Source: Nocardia amamiensis (lineage in GTDB: Bacteria; Actinomycetota; Actinomycetes; Mycobacteriales; Mycobacteriaceae). Taken from it: DNA of 64,000 bases. The position numbers and the translations under genes are program-made. Of this stretch, positions 25,900 to 33,694 are shown piece after piece. The stretch lies in the NCBI RefSeq assembly GCF_015477605.1, contig NZ_JADLQX010000017.1, positions 124,001 through 188,000 of the forward strand, written 5' to 3'. Every line of letters starts with the position of its first letter. The first letter of the stretch is position 1. Under the pieces are notes generated by a model. That model saw nothing but the letters and a program-made list of their open reading frames with translations. It was not told the origin of the DNA and did not search any database.

Positions 25900-26153
25900 G
25901 GGGAACACTCAACGAATCACAAGCCGCCGTGCTCGCACCAGGCGGAATGCTGACGATCGCGCAACTCGCACGTGACTGTGAGCTGACACAATACCGCGCA
26001 CGGGCAGCGGTCTCAGCGCTGTGCTCGCGCGGCCTGGTCGTTTGCGGTCGCGGACGGCGGGATGCGCGGTATGAGATCACGGCGCGCGGGCGCAGCGTTC
26101 TCGTCACGCGAGGCAGGGCGTTCTTCCCGCGGCCTGAGAGAGCGCGGTCATGA
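25896..26153 (+). CDS. Small winged helix-turn-helix protein
   Basis: An 85-aa protein with a MarR/ArsR-like winged-helix layout: LTIAQLARDCELTQYRARAAVSALCSRGLV forms the helix-turn-helix, and a basic wing (GRGRRDARYEITARGR) follows. It has no separate effector domain. It overlaps both neighbours by 4 nt (ATGA at each end). A likely local transcription regulator, and the 21-bp palindrome upstream is a candidate target. Confidence 0.65.
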   Translation: MRGTLNESQAAVLAPGGMLTIAQLARDCELTQYRARAAVSALCSRGLVVCGRGRRDARYEITARGRSVLVTRGRAFFPRPERARS

Positions 26154-26368
26154 CCATGTCGACGACACAACTCGTGTGCGCGACCATCGCCATTGTTCTG
26201 CTGCTCGGCATCGCAATCTTCTACATGTTGCCATACGTGGTCGACCGGCCGGGACGTGTTGATGGCCAGCTGCCGGTCGCCGAAGTGCTTGCGCGGGTAG
26301 CGCGACCAATGCCACCGAGCACCGGACCAGCCGTACAGCATCGCCGAAGCGCAGCGGGTGTTCCGTAG
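26150..26368 (+). CDS. Small single-TM membrane protein
   Basis: A 72-aa protein with one hydrophobic helix at about residues 7-30 (LVCATIAIVLLLGIAIFYMLPYVV) and a hydrophilic C-terminal tail. The ATG overlaps the winged-helix stop in an ATGA. Unknown family. Coupling to the regulator suggests they act together. Confidence 0.6.
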   Translation: MTMSTTQLVCATIAIVLLLGIAIFYMLPYVVDRPGRVDGQLPVAEVLARVARPMPPSTGPAVQHRRSAAGVP

Positions 26369-26471
26369 GCGCATCGATTGTGATGTGAATACTTGCGGCG
26401 CAAAAAACGACGCATTCTGGCTGCTCGTGGATGAGGGTTTGATCGTGCCAGCAAGGGAGGTTTCGCGGTGA
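26358..26471 (+). CDS. 37-aa (or longer) CxxxxC protein with unclear start
   Basis: The reading frame after GTG 26358 encodes RRRIDCDVNTCGAKNDAFWL followed by LVDEGLIVPAREVSR, which reads like a small conserved domain (Cys-x4-Cys then an amphipathic helix). The same frame stays protein-like upstream (YSIAEAQRVF) but meets a stop at TAG before any ATG or GTG, so either the gene starts at GTG 26358 or its 5' end has been lost. It overlaps the end of the TM-protein gene. Confidence 0.35.
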   Translation: MFRRRIDCDVNTCGAKNDAFWLLVDEGLIVPAREVSR

Positions 26472-26684
26472 GCTGGACTACTCGACGGGAACAGTCTCCG
26501 ACAGCCCGCGCGATGCGGTAAGCCGACGAAACATGCGGCGTCCGAGTCCGATCTCGTAGTGGCTTGATTGCTCAGCGGGGCGGTATGGCGACTCGGCGAA
26601 GGCCCGCAGCTCCGACCGATGCGCGGCCGATGGCGCGCCCGGTCGAAACCGGATCATCGTGCGTGGGCGGCAGTCACATCCATT

Positions 26685-27851
26685 TCACCCAGCTGGGATT
26701 CGCGCCGCGCGCGCCGCGCGCAGGCCCCACGCCTCGGCGAGCAGGCGGTGCGATTCCAGCCGGTCGGCGTGCCGGTAGGTGACGCTGGTGACCAGCAGTT
26801 CGTCGGCGCCGCTGACCTGTTGCAGCGCGGCGAGCCGCTCCACGACGGTGCTCGGTGCTCCCACGAACTGGGTGGCCAGGCGGTCGTCGACCAGGCGTTG
26901 CTGATCCGCGGTGAGCGGCTCGATCGTGGCCGGGTCCGGGTAGGGGGCCGCGCCCGCGCCGCTGCGGATGCTGTGCACCCAGTGGCCGTAGCCGGCGGCC
27001 AGGAGCTGTGCGGTCGCGTCGTCGTGCGCCACGACCACGTCCGCGGAGATCACCACGTACGGCTCGGCCAGGATCGGGGAGGGACGGAACGCCGCACGGT
27101 AGGACTCGATCGCGTCCAGCGCGGTGCCGGGCGAGACGTGATAGGCCGCGGCGAACGGAAGACCCAGTCGCCCGGCCAGTTCCGCGCTCTCGCCCGCCGT
27201 GCTGCCGAACAGCCACAGTTGCACCTGCGCGCCCTCACCGGGAACAGCATGCAGCGCAACGCCTTCCGGGCTGACGAAGGCTCCGTCCAGCAGCGCCCGT
27301 ACCTCCTCGACCTGTTCGGCGAAATCCAGCGGCTGCGCGCCGCGCTGCTGCAGCGTGCTCAGCGAGGCGATGAACCTCGACCGGTCCACAATGCGCCTCG
27401 GATCGAACGGCGGCGGAACGACGACACCGTCGCGGATCTCGGTGCGGCCGGTGACGGAATCGCCCACCGTTTTGCCGCCCTTGGGCCGTGCGGCCTCCGC
27501 ACCGAACTGAATGCGCCGATGACCCGAGCGGCCGAGCCCGAGGTCGAGCCGCCCCGGGTACAGCGCGTCGATCGTGCCGAATGCCTCCACGATCGATGCC
27601 GACGTGTGGTGGCCGACCTGCACGGCCGCCGAGCCCACCCGGATACGCGTCGTGGCCGCCGCGACCAACCCGATGAGCGTGATCGACGACGAACTGGCCA
27701 CCGCGACGAAGTGGTGTTCGGCCAGCCAGTACCGGTGGTAGCCCCACTGTTCGGCGTGCTGGGCCAGATCGATGGTGTTGTGCAGCGCCTGCTGCGGGGT
27801 CGAGCCCGTGCTGACCGGGGAGAGGTCCAGGATCGATAGTGGAACGGTCAT
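26685..27851 (-). CDS. LLM-class (luciferase-like) flavin-dependent oxidoreductase
   Basis: A 388-aa TIM-barrel flavoenzyme of the bacterial luciferase superfamily. Characteristic stretches are LAQHAEQWGYHRYWLAEHH, RIRVGSAAVQVGHHT and the C-terminal GAPSTVVERLAALQQVSGADELLV. Members use FMNH2 or F420. Nocardia makes F420, but the cofactor cannot be decided here. AAAGGAG precedes the ATG. The gene lies downstream of the DUF1684 gene across a dispersed repeat. Substrate unknown. Confidence 0.9.
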   Translation of the reverse strand: MTVPLSILDLSPVSTGSTPQQALHNTIDLAQHAEQWGYHRYWLAEHHFVAVASSSSITLIGLVAAATTRIRVGSAAVQVGHHTSASIVEAFGTIDALYPGRLDLGLGRSGHRRIQFGAEAARPKGGKTVGDSVTGRTEIRDGVVVPPPFDPRRIVDRSRFIASLSTLQQRGAQPLDFAEQVEEVRALLDGAFVSPEGVALHAVPGEGAQVQLWLFGSTAGESAELAGRLGLPFAAAYHVSPGTALDAIESYRAAFRPSPILAEPYVVISADVVVAHDDATAQLLAAGYGHWVHSIRSGAGAAPYPDPATIEPLTADQQRLVDDRLATQFVGAPSTVVERLAALQQVSGADELLVTSVTYRHADRLESHRLLAEAWGLRAARAARIPAG

Positions 27852-27885
27852 GCTGCGTCTCCTTTCCGGTGTGAGCTGTGCCCTC

Positions 27886-27997
27886 CGTGGCGACGGCTGC
27901 GCTGCCGCCTCTGGTCCGGACCGCCCATGACTCCGCCTCGGCGGCGCTGGGCTCCGTCATGCGCGGTGCGCGGTGTGTTGCTGGTTCGCTCGCTCAC
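27886..27997 (-). repeat. Dispersed intergenic repeat (family A), copy
   Basis: On the minus strand it starts GTGAGCGAGCGAACC and later contains GACGGAGCCCAGCG and GAGGCGGAGTCATG, the same blocks as in the copies at 1.0 and 56.0 kb. The TGA of the DUF1684 gene (27994-27996) is formed by its first bases. Confidence 0.6.
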
Positions 27998-28800
27998 GCC
28001 GCCCGCCCCTGCCGGGGATCCTGTTCGCCCGCCTCGATGGCCACGCGCAGCCGGTTCTGTGGGGGCGCGACCGGGCAAGTCGCGAAATCGGTGAACGCGC
28101 AGGGCAGATTTGCCGCCCGGTTGAAGTCCAGCACCACCGTGCCGTCCGCGTCCGGTGCGCCGACCGCGAGCGAGCGTGCCGCGGGGTAGGTCGTGACACC
28201 ACTGGTCGCGTCGGTGAACAGCACGCGCAGGTTGCCGGGATCGCCGAACGCGACGACGCGTTCGGCAACCTCGCCGATGTGGAATTCGATGGTGCCCGAG
28301 GCGTTGTGGTGGTGCTCGAGGCCGTCGACCACGGCTCCGGTGGTCACGGTCCGCGGTTGATCGAAGGGCGTGAACCGGCCGTGCACGACCCAGCGCGGGT
28401 CCGGCGCGTATGCCGGGATTCCGGCGAAGGTCAGCAGGCCGGGCGCGGCCGGATCGTGCACCCGGACGGCGTAGCGGCCGGTGCGGCGGATCACCTCCAG
28501 CATCCGATTCTCCTGCCGCACCAGCAGTCCCGGCGCACCCTCGGCGGGCGTGACGATCTGCACGCCCGCGATGCCGAGGCCGTCGTACTCCAGCCGGTCG
28601 GCGGGCTGCGCGGTGATGAATACCTTGTCGTCGGTGACCCACCAGGTGCCCGGCACGTCCGGCAGCCGCTCGGGACGGTCGGTCAGCCAGTGCAGTGCGG
28701 TCAGGCTGAGAAAGCCGAGCGGGTCACGCAACTGGTCCTCGCGCGCGTGGTGCCAGCGCGCCCACTCGGTCTCGAAAACGCTGGTGATGCTGGTGGTCAT
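27994..28800 (-). CDS. DUF1684 family protein
   Basis: A 268-aa protein with the typical start of DUF1684 members (WARWHHAREDQLRDPLGFLSLTALHWL) and C-terminal half (DFNRAANLPCAFTDFATCPVAPPQNRL). The latter contains conserved Asn, Pro and Cys residues and the NRL near the end. The fold is beta-rich and predicted cytoplasmic. GAAGGAG precedes the ATG at 28800. Biochemical function of the family is unknown. The stop codon lies inside a dispersed repeat. Confidence 0.88.
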   Translation of the reverse strand: MTTSITSVFETEWARWHHAREDQLRDPLGFLSLTALHWLTDRPERLPDVPGTWWVTDDKVFITAQPADRLEYDGLGIAGVQIVTPAEGAPGLLVRQENRMLEVIRRTGRYAVRVHDPAAPGLLTFAGIPAYAPDPRWVVHGRFTPFDQPRTVTTGAVVDGLEHHHNASGTIEFHIGEVAERVVAFGDPGNLRVLFTDATSGVTTYPAARSLAVGAPDADGTVVLDFNRAANLPCAFTDFATCPVAPPQNRLRVAIEAGEQDPRQGRAA

Positions 28801-28900
28801 GGGGCTTCGGCTCCTTCGCGGGCGGTGGTGGGGGGTGCGCAGGCCGGGCTGGTCGCGCGGGTTGTTGCGGTGTTCTCGACGGCGACCGAGCGGCACGCCA

Positions 28901-29116
28901 TCAGGCCGTGCCCTCCGCGTCGATCTGCCGGCGCAGAGCTGGGTGCGCGCCGGCACCAGCCACGTCGGGCGCCAGGAGCAGGGCCCGCTGCCACAGGGCG
29001 GTGCGCCGCCCGCGCGCCGACCTCCCGACACGGCCATCACGTTCGGCGCGGACCGGCGCGACAGGGGTCGACGGGTCCGGCACGCGGGTGACGAGGGTGA
29101 ACAGCAAGAACTTCAT
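28901..29116 (-). pseudogene. Truncated start of an LLM-type oxidoreductase gene
   Basis: The ATG at 29116 has a good GGGAG ribosome site and the product begins MKFLLFTLVTRVPDPST, the beginning typical of luciferase-like oxidoreductases. After about 17 residues the sequence turns into Arg/Ala-rich text with no family resemblance and stops after 71 aa. This looks like the 5' remnant of a lost gene, perhaps a former partner of the intact LLM gene nearby. A genuine small gene cannot be excluded. Confidence 0.4.
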
Positions 29117-29619
29117 GCGGTCGCTCCCAAAATGGCGGCGGGCAAGTGCTTTCCTCCATCGGTCCCGGCGGAAGCACCCGCACCCGGTCACCGGGGGGTT
29201 GCTGCGACGTCGACGAGCCAGGTCTCTCGGTCGCTCTGGATGGTTGGTGCCGAGCCCCGTCAGACGATGTCAGGGTCGAGCCGAATCATGATGCCCAGCA
29301 AGCGAACCCTCGGACAAGAGAAGTAATCACCGTGAGCGCAGATCTTGTCGCGCCCGGATTATCGGATCCTTGTAGTAGCCAGGCATGCGCTGCCGGATCG
29401 GTCCCGGCGTGGTTCCGCCATGTCATCAATGGCGGACGCGTGGCGCCGAACGGCGGCGACCCGGTGCAGCATACGGCCTCGCCCGCCGGATCGGATCAGC
29501 GCGGCCCATCCGACCCGGGCAAACCGGACTGCTATGAAATTGCTGTCGGCAATCTCGGCTGTTGAGGGCGTTTGCCGGAGTACTGTGCCCCTCGATCGTT
29601 CCGCCGATGAGGAGGTTTC
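29117..29619. other. Intergenic region upstream of secreted protein gene
   Basis: About 500 bp without a supported gene. It separates the truncated leftward gene from the rightward secreted-protein gene, so promoters in both directions are expected. No clear hexamers or palindromes stand out. Confidence 0.3.
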
Positions 29620-30327
29620 GTGATCATTTTGCGCCGTCTGACCATGTTGTCCGCTGTCGCGACGGGCTCGGTCGCCCTCGCGCTCGCCGGACCGGGCGCC
29701 GCGCTCGCGGCACCGGACGCCCCGGCTCCCGCATTCTCCGAACAAACCACCCAGACCGCGGCGCCCGGTGACCTTTTGGGCGTCTACAACTCCGCGGTCA
29801 ACGCACTCCGCACGCTGGGCATCGAACCGTTCCTGTATCCGGCCGCGGCGGCGTTGTGCCTCGACAACACGACCCTCGGCCTGGCGCCCGCGGTGGCCGG
29901 CTCCATTCCGGGCCCATGGCCGAAGAACACCGTACAGATCCCCGGCCTCGACCTCAACGCCGTCAAGGCCGGGCAGGCCATGTTCACCTTCGTGCCCTAC
30001 GGGCTCGGGCCGGACGGTTCGAACACCACTGGTATGCAGGTCGCGTGGGTCAACCTGAACACCGGGCGCAGCGGCGCGGCCAAGATGGGACCGCTGTCGG
30101 AGGTCTCCCGCGCGATGATCCCCGCTGCCGTTCCGCCGGAGCTGCGGCCCGCCGCGGAGGAGGCGATCCGGGACTTCCTCTTCGCGTCGCTCCCGATGGG
30201 CGGCGTCCGCGCGGTCCCGGTGGACACCGGCCGTGGCACCGTGCTCGCCGCGGTGTTCGGCACGGTCCAGAACGGCGGCAAATCCTGCCACTTCTTGCCG
30301 ACGGTCGGAATCACCACCGTGTCATGA
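29620..30327 (+). CDS. Secreted protein of unknown function, 235 aa
   Basis: An N-terminal signal peptide (about residues 9-31, ending ALAAPDA) is followed by an Ala/Pro-rich spacer and a conserved-looking globular part with LLGVYNSAVNALRTLGIEPFLYP, AMFTFVPYGLGPDG and TVLAAVFGTVQNGGKSCHFLPTVG. Cys near 80 and Cys near 224 could pair. It resembles small secreted actinobacterial proteins without known function. GAGGAGG precedes the GTG at 29620. Confidence 0.75.
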   Translation: MIILRRLTMLSAVATGSVALALAGPGAALAAPDAPAPAFSEQTTQTAAPGDLLGVYNSAVNALRTLGIEPFLYPAAAALCLDNTTLGLAPAVAGSIPGPWPKNTVQIPGLDLNAVKAGQAMFTFVPYGLGPDGSNTTGMQVAWVNLNTGRSGAAKMGPLSEVSRAMIPAAVPPELRPAAEEAIRDFLFASLPMGGVRAVPVDTGRGTVLAAVFGTVQNGGKSCHFLPTVGITTVS

Positions 30328-30384
30328 GGTTCGACCGGCAGCCCCGTGTTCTGACCATGGCGACGGTCGCCGGGGCGCGGGCCT

Positions 30385-30496
30385 GAGTGAGCGCAGTGGA
30401 CGAGCAGTTACGCGGCCGAGCGCTCGCTCGTGCCGGAGCCGAGCGTTGATGAGTCGGAGGCATGAGCGAGCGCTCGGCGAGGCGCGCTCGTGAGCG
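30385..30496 (+). repeat. Dispersed intergenic repeat (family A), degenerate copy
   Basis: Contains GAGTGAGCGCAGTG, CCGGAGCCGAGCGTTGATGA and GGCATGAGCGAGCGCTCGGC, the same blocks in the same order as the copy at 56.0 kb. It fills the gap between the secreted-protein gene and the end of the glycosyltransferase gene. Confidence 0.55.
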
Positions 30497-31663
30497 CTAT
30501 TCCAGCGGGCGACCTTTCCAGCGGACCGTGCCCCGGCGTCGGGCGCCGTGCGAACGCGCCCACAACAGCAGGTATGCGCCCACTGACAGTGGATGCGCCA
30601 GGGCGGCAAGGACATCCGTGTGCCGGAGCGGTCCGCCGGTTTCCGTCGAGCGGGCCAGCAGGCGGCCTGCGACGGCTGCGAGATAGCCGAGCAGACCGGT
30701 CCGCCGGACCGGTCCGCTGCCGAGCACAGCGGCAGCGGGCGGCAGCAAATAGGCAAGGGCGGCAAGCGCTCCCACCGCGGCTCCGCCTGTGATCGTGCCG
30801 TCGTAAGCCGACCAGAGCCAGCGGGTGTAGCCCGCGTCCAGCTCGCCCGCACCCTGGTACATCCTGGTTCGCGCGAGCGGACCCGCCGCCGCCAAAGCCG
30901 TGTAGTGACCGGCCCGGCGCAGCGTGCGCGCGATCTCGAGATCCTCGGTGACGCTCCCGGCCACCGCGGCGTGGCCGCCCACCGCGCGGTACGCGGCGTT
31001 GTCGAACACGAGGAACTGGCCGCAGGCCACCGCCGTCGACGGGCGCAGGCTCCGAGCGGCGGCGTTGATCGGCAGCGTCGAGGCCCACGACCAGCACAGC
31101 AGAGGCTGCACCACCGCCTCGGCCGCCGACCCGGCCAGCTGGTGCGGCCACGGTGAGACGAGCGCGACGCCACTCCTGCGCAGAGCGCCCACCGACGCCG
31201 CGAGAGCCATCGGGGCCAAGCGCACGTCGGCGTCCAGGAAGATCAGCACCGGCGTCGTCACACCCTCGGCCAGCCGGACGCAGGCCGCCGCTTTGCCGGT
31301 CCAGCCAGGATCCGGGTCGGACTCGGTGCGCAGCAGGGTGAATCGGGGATCGCCATCGATCGCCGCGCGTGCGGCGGCTGAGGTGTCGTCGGTGGAGCCG
31401 TCATCGAGGATGCGCACCGCCATGCGCGGGATGCCCACTTGGGCGCGTAGATCGGCGATCAGGCCGGGTAGCCGGTGGGCCTCGTCGCGTGCCGGGACGC
31501 AGACGGTGACCGGTTCGATCACCGTCGTCGGCGTATTCGCCAACCGCGGCACGGTGAACCGGTTGTATAGCGCGACACCCGCGCCCAGCGCCGCCAGCGC
31601 CGTGGCACAGGTGGGCAGGATGGAGGTCGCGCGCAACGTCTTCGGCCGATCGGCACTCACCAT
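30497..31663 (-). CDS. Family 2 glycosyltransferase with membrane helices (carotenoid cluster)
   Basis: A 388-aa membrane-associated GT2 enzyme. One N-terminal TM helix precedes the GT-A domain, with CVPARDEAHRLPGLI, ILDDGSTDDT, FLDADVRL (DxD) and TEDLEIARTLRRAGH. Two to three TM helices at the C-terminus anchor it. It lies last in an operon with crtO and cruF, and CruC-like GT2 enzymes glycosylate hydroxylated carotenoids, so a carotenoid glycosyltransferase role is likely but inferred from context. It starts at ATG 31663, 35 nt after lppM. Confidence 0.82.
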   Translation of the reverse strand: MVSADRPKTLRATSILPTCATALAALGAGVALYNRFTVPRLANTPTTVIEPVTVCVPARDEAHRLPGLIADLRAQVGIPRMAVRILDDGSTDDTSAAARAAIDGDPRFTLLRTESDPDPGWTGKAAACVRLAEGVTTPVLIFLDADVRLAPMALAASVGALRRSGVALVSPWPHQLAGSAAEAVVQPLLCWSWASTLPINAAARSLRPSTAVACGQFLVFDNAAYRAVGGHAAVAGSVTEDLEIARTLRRAGHYTALAAAGPLARTRMYQGAGELDAGYTRWLWSAYDGTITGGAAVGALAALAYLLPPAAAVLGSGPVRRTGLLGYLAAVAGRLLARSTETGGPLRHTDVLAALAHPLSVGAYLLLWARSHGARRRGTVRWKGRPLE

Positions 31664-31698
31664 GGGCGCCACGCTATCCCGGCGCACCGACCGTCCGC

Positions 31699-32478
31699 TC
31701 AGCGATTCTGCGTTACCGAGCGCCACCAGCGGCTCAGGGAGAACCCGACTGGAGCGCCGGGCGCGGCGGGGTTGCGGTCCAGGTACGCCAGGGCGGCGAT
31801 GATGGCGGCCACCGCGAGCGTGATGCCGCCGACGATGCCCGCCCAGCCCGCGAACGAGCGGGTATTCGGATCGGCGTAGCTGACCTCGGCCCGGAGCGTG
31901 GAGACGTCGCCGGGCGGCAGCTTCCAGGAGACCACGTTGTCGCCCTCGCGGCTGCCGTTGGTCTTCGCGACGCGGGCCGGGAACGCGATGGTGAACTGCA
32001 CATCGGAGCCATGCGGCGGAACGGATTTCAGATCGACCCGGCCGGTGAGGCTGACCAGGTCGCCAGTGCGCTGGAACTGCAGCTGGAACATGCCCTGGGT
32101 CTGCTCGGACAGCTGCCCCAGCTGCTGCACCTCGCCGAAGGACAAGTCCTCGAAGAACACCTGACTGCCCGTGTATCCGTCCTGGGCGTACGGCTCCACC
32201 CGCACCTTCGCGGCGAGCGACTCGGGCGCCTTCAGCTGCGGACCCTTGTCGTCGCCGCCGGTGGGCACCACGGCGGCGACGATCCGTCCGGAGACCCGGT
32301 CGTTGGACGACAGACCCATCGACACCTGCACCCGCAGGCAGCTCGCGAGCACCGGGACCAGCAACGCCGCCAGCAGGACGGCCGCCGCGACCCGCACGCC
32401 GCGGCGTGGGCCGCTGCGCTGCGGGCGATCCGGGGCATCGGGCATCGTGGTGACGGGACTCGGCTGCACGGGTGACAT
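31699..32478 (-). CDS. lppM: LppM-family lipoprotein
   Basis: A 259-aa lipoprotein. A signal sequence with lipobox LASC places the lipidated Cys about 47 residues from the chosen start. It is followed by a beta-rich domain (LRVQVSMGLSSNDRVSGRIVAAV) and a C-terminal TM helix (about 225-247) with a short basic tail. M. tuberculosis LppM (Rv2171), which has the same architecture and neighbours (Rv2170 and Rv2172c-Rv2174), binds phosphatidylinositol mannosides and affects phagosome maturation. Start 32478 or 32445 are both possible; ribosome sites are weak. Confidence 0.88.
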   Translation of the reverse strand: MSPVQPSPVTTMPDAPDRPQRSGPRRGVRVAAAVLLAALLVPVLASCLRVQVSMGLSSNDRVSGRIVAAVVPTGGDDKGPQLKAPESLAAKVRVEPYAQDGYTGSQVFFEDLSFGEVQQLGQLSEQTQGMFQLQFQRTGDLVSLTGRVDLKSVPPHGSDVQFTIAFPARVAKTNGSREGDNVVSWKLPPGDVSTLRAEVSYADPNTRSFAGWAGIVGGITLAVAAIIAALAYLDRNPAAPGAPVGFSLSRWWRSVTQNR

Positions 32479-32586
32479 CGTGCCAGGCCATCCGTCCGGA
32501 ATGAAACGCACCAGTCGCGACGCGCGTCGGCCGCACAGCGGCTCGATGGCGGCCGTGTGCCGCCGCAGCGAGCGGATCACGCCTGG

Positions 32587-33663
32587 TCAGCGCCGCCCGC
32601 GAGCGATGACGGCCAGCAGGGGCACGCCGAGCACACCCATCCCGACCAGGCCGTAACCCGCGGACGACGGCAGGTCGAGGAAGACTGCGTGGGCCAGCGC
32701 CGACCCCAGCCAGGTCCACAGGAACAGGGTGACCGGCACGGCGAGCTCGGCCGCGCGGCCGCTGGCCGGCCGCGCCGGGACAGGACCGGGCGCCGCGTGT
32801 TCCCAGGCCGCCAGCAAAGCCGCCATCACGAGCGCGACACCGAACCACCCCAGATAGTTCGTGTATGGAATGTGCGTCAGCCCGGGCAGGCCGGAGCCGG
32901 CGTCGCACCAGGTCCACTGCCCGTCGGCGACCATCTGCGGATCCAGGAACAGGTCCCAGCCCACCGCGCCGATCGCGGTGAGCGCGATCCGCGACGCCGT
33001 ACACCGTGACACCATCCCGGCCACCACCCACACCGGATACACCCCGCCGGTCCAGGCCAGCGCGACGATCAACGGCACGCCCAGCAGAGCGGGACCGAGC
33101 CGGTCGCTCGCGTAGCCGTAGCAGCCGAACGGCAGGCCCGTCGTCGTGCCGATCACCTCGGCCAGCAGCCCGATGCCGGAGACGAGCACCAGAAAGCCGA
33201 GGGCGTACCGGATTCCCCTGGTCGCGGTCGCATGCGCCAGCGCGGCACCGGCGGAGAGCAGCACGACCGCAGCCGTGATCCGGTCGCGCGCGTCACCCGC
33301 GGTGAGCGGATAACCGACCTGCGTGACCACCGTCAGCACGACGAGGATCACCGGAAGGAGAAATCGCGCGGAGCGGAACCGGCGTGCGAGATGCTCAGCG
33401 GTTTCCGCGGGATGTTCGCGTGCCGGTTCGGTCCGGTCTGCCGCTGTGTGCGGAGGGTCTTCCGTGCGTGTCATCGCCGAATCACCACGGATGCCGGCAC
33501 GGATTCCAGGGGGTGTTCGCGTGCCGGTTCGGTTCGGCCCGCCGCCGCGCGCGGCGGGTCTTCGGGGTCTCATCGCCGAACCGCCGTGGGCGTCGGGGCC
33601 GGTTGTGCGCGGTGTTCGCGTGTCGGTCCGGCCCGCCGCCACGTGCGGCGCGTCGCCCGTCAT
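32587..33663 (-). CDS. cruF: CruF-like carotenoid 1',2'-hydratase (membrane protein)
   Basis: A polytopic membrane protein of the DUF422/CruF family with about seven TM helices and signatures GIGLLAEVIGTTTGLPFGCYGY, WDLFLDPQM and WTWCDAG...IPYTNYLGWF. CruF hydrates the psi-end of carotenoids, giving the 1'-hydroxyl that is then glycosylated. The start is ambiguous in an informative way: three in-frame ATGs at 33663, 33573 and 33474 sit in three tandem copies of a ~100-bp repeat. The 33663 start, given here, overlaps the crtO stop (ATGA). The 33474 start gives 295 aa and removes the repetitive N-terminus. Confidence 0.88.
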   Translation of the reverse strand: MTGDAPHVAAGRTDTRTPRTTGPDAHGGSAMRPRRPAARGGGPNRTGTRTPPGIRAGIRGDSAMTRTEDPPHTAADRTEPAREHPAETAEHLARRFRSARFLLPVILVVLTVVTQVGYPLTAGDARDRITAAVVLLSAGAALAHATATRGIRYALGFLVLVSGIGLLAEVIGTTTGLPFGCYGYASDRLGPALLGVPLIVALAWTGGVYPVWVVAGMVSRCTASRIALTAIGAVGWDLFLDPQMVADGQWTWCDAGSGLPGLTHIPYTNYLGWFGVALVMAALLAAWEHAAPGPVPARPASGRAAELAVPVTLFLWTWLGSALAHAVFLDLPSSAGYGLVGMGVLGVPLLAVIARGRR

Positions 33664-33694
33664 CGCCCGAACCACCGTGGACGTCGGTGCCGCC
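33414..33694. repeat. Three imperfect tandem repeats (~100 bp) at the crtO/cruF junction
   Basis: Copies begin at about 33414, 33515 and 33614. Each starts GTTCGCGTG-C/T-CGGT and contains a TCATCGCC-type block followed by ACCACGG or GCCGTGG. Each copy carries the crtO-end/cruF-start junction: copy 3 forms the crtO TGA and an overlapping ATG, and copies 2 and 1 carry ATGs at 33573 and 33474. The ATG spacings (90 and 99 bp) keep one open reading frame. Confidence 0.8.

Noticed and set aside
25628..26374. 248-codon minus-strand frame across the small-gene operon
   Set aside because: Opposes three overlapping genes with good ribosome sites. Its own sequence has no domain-like pattern.
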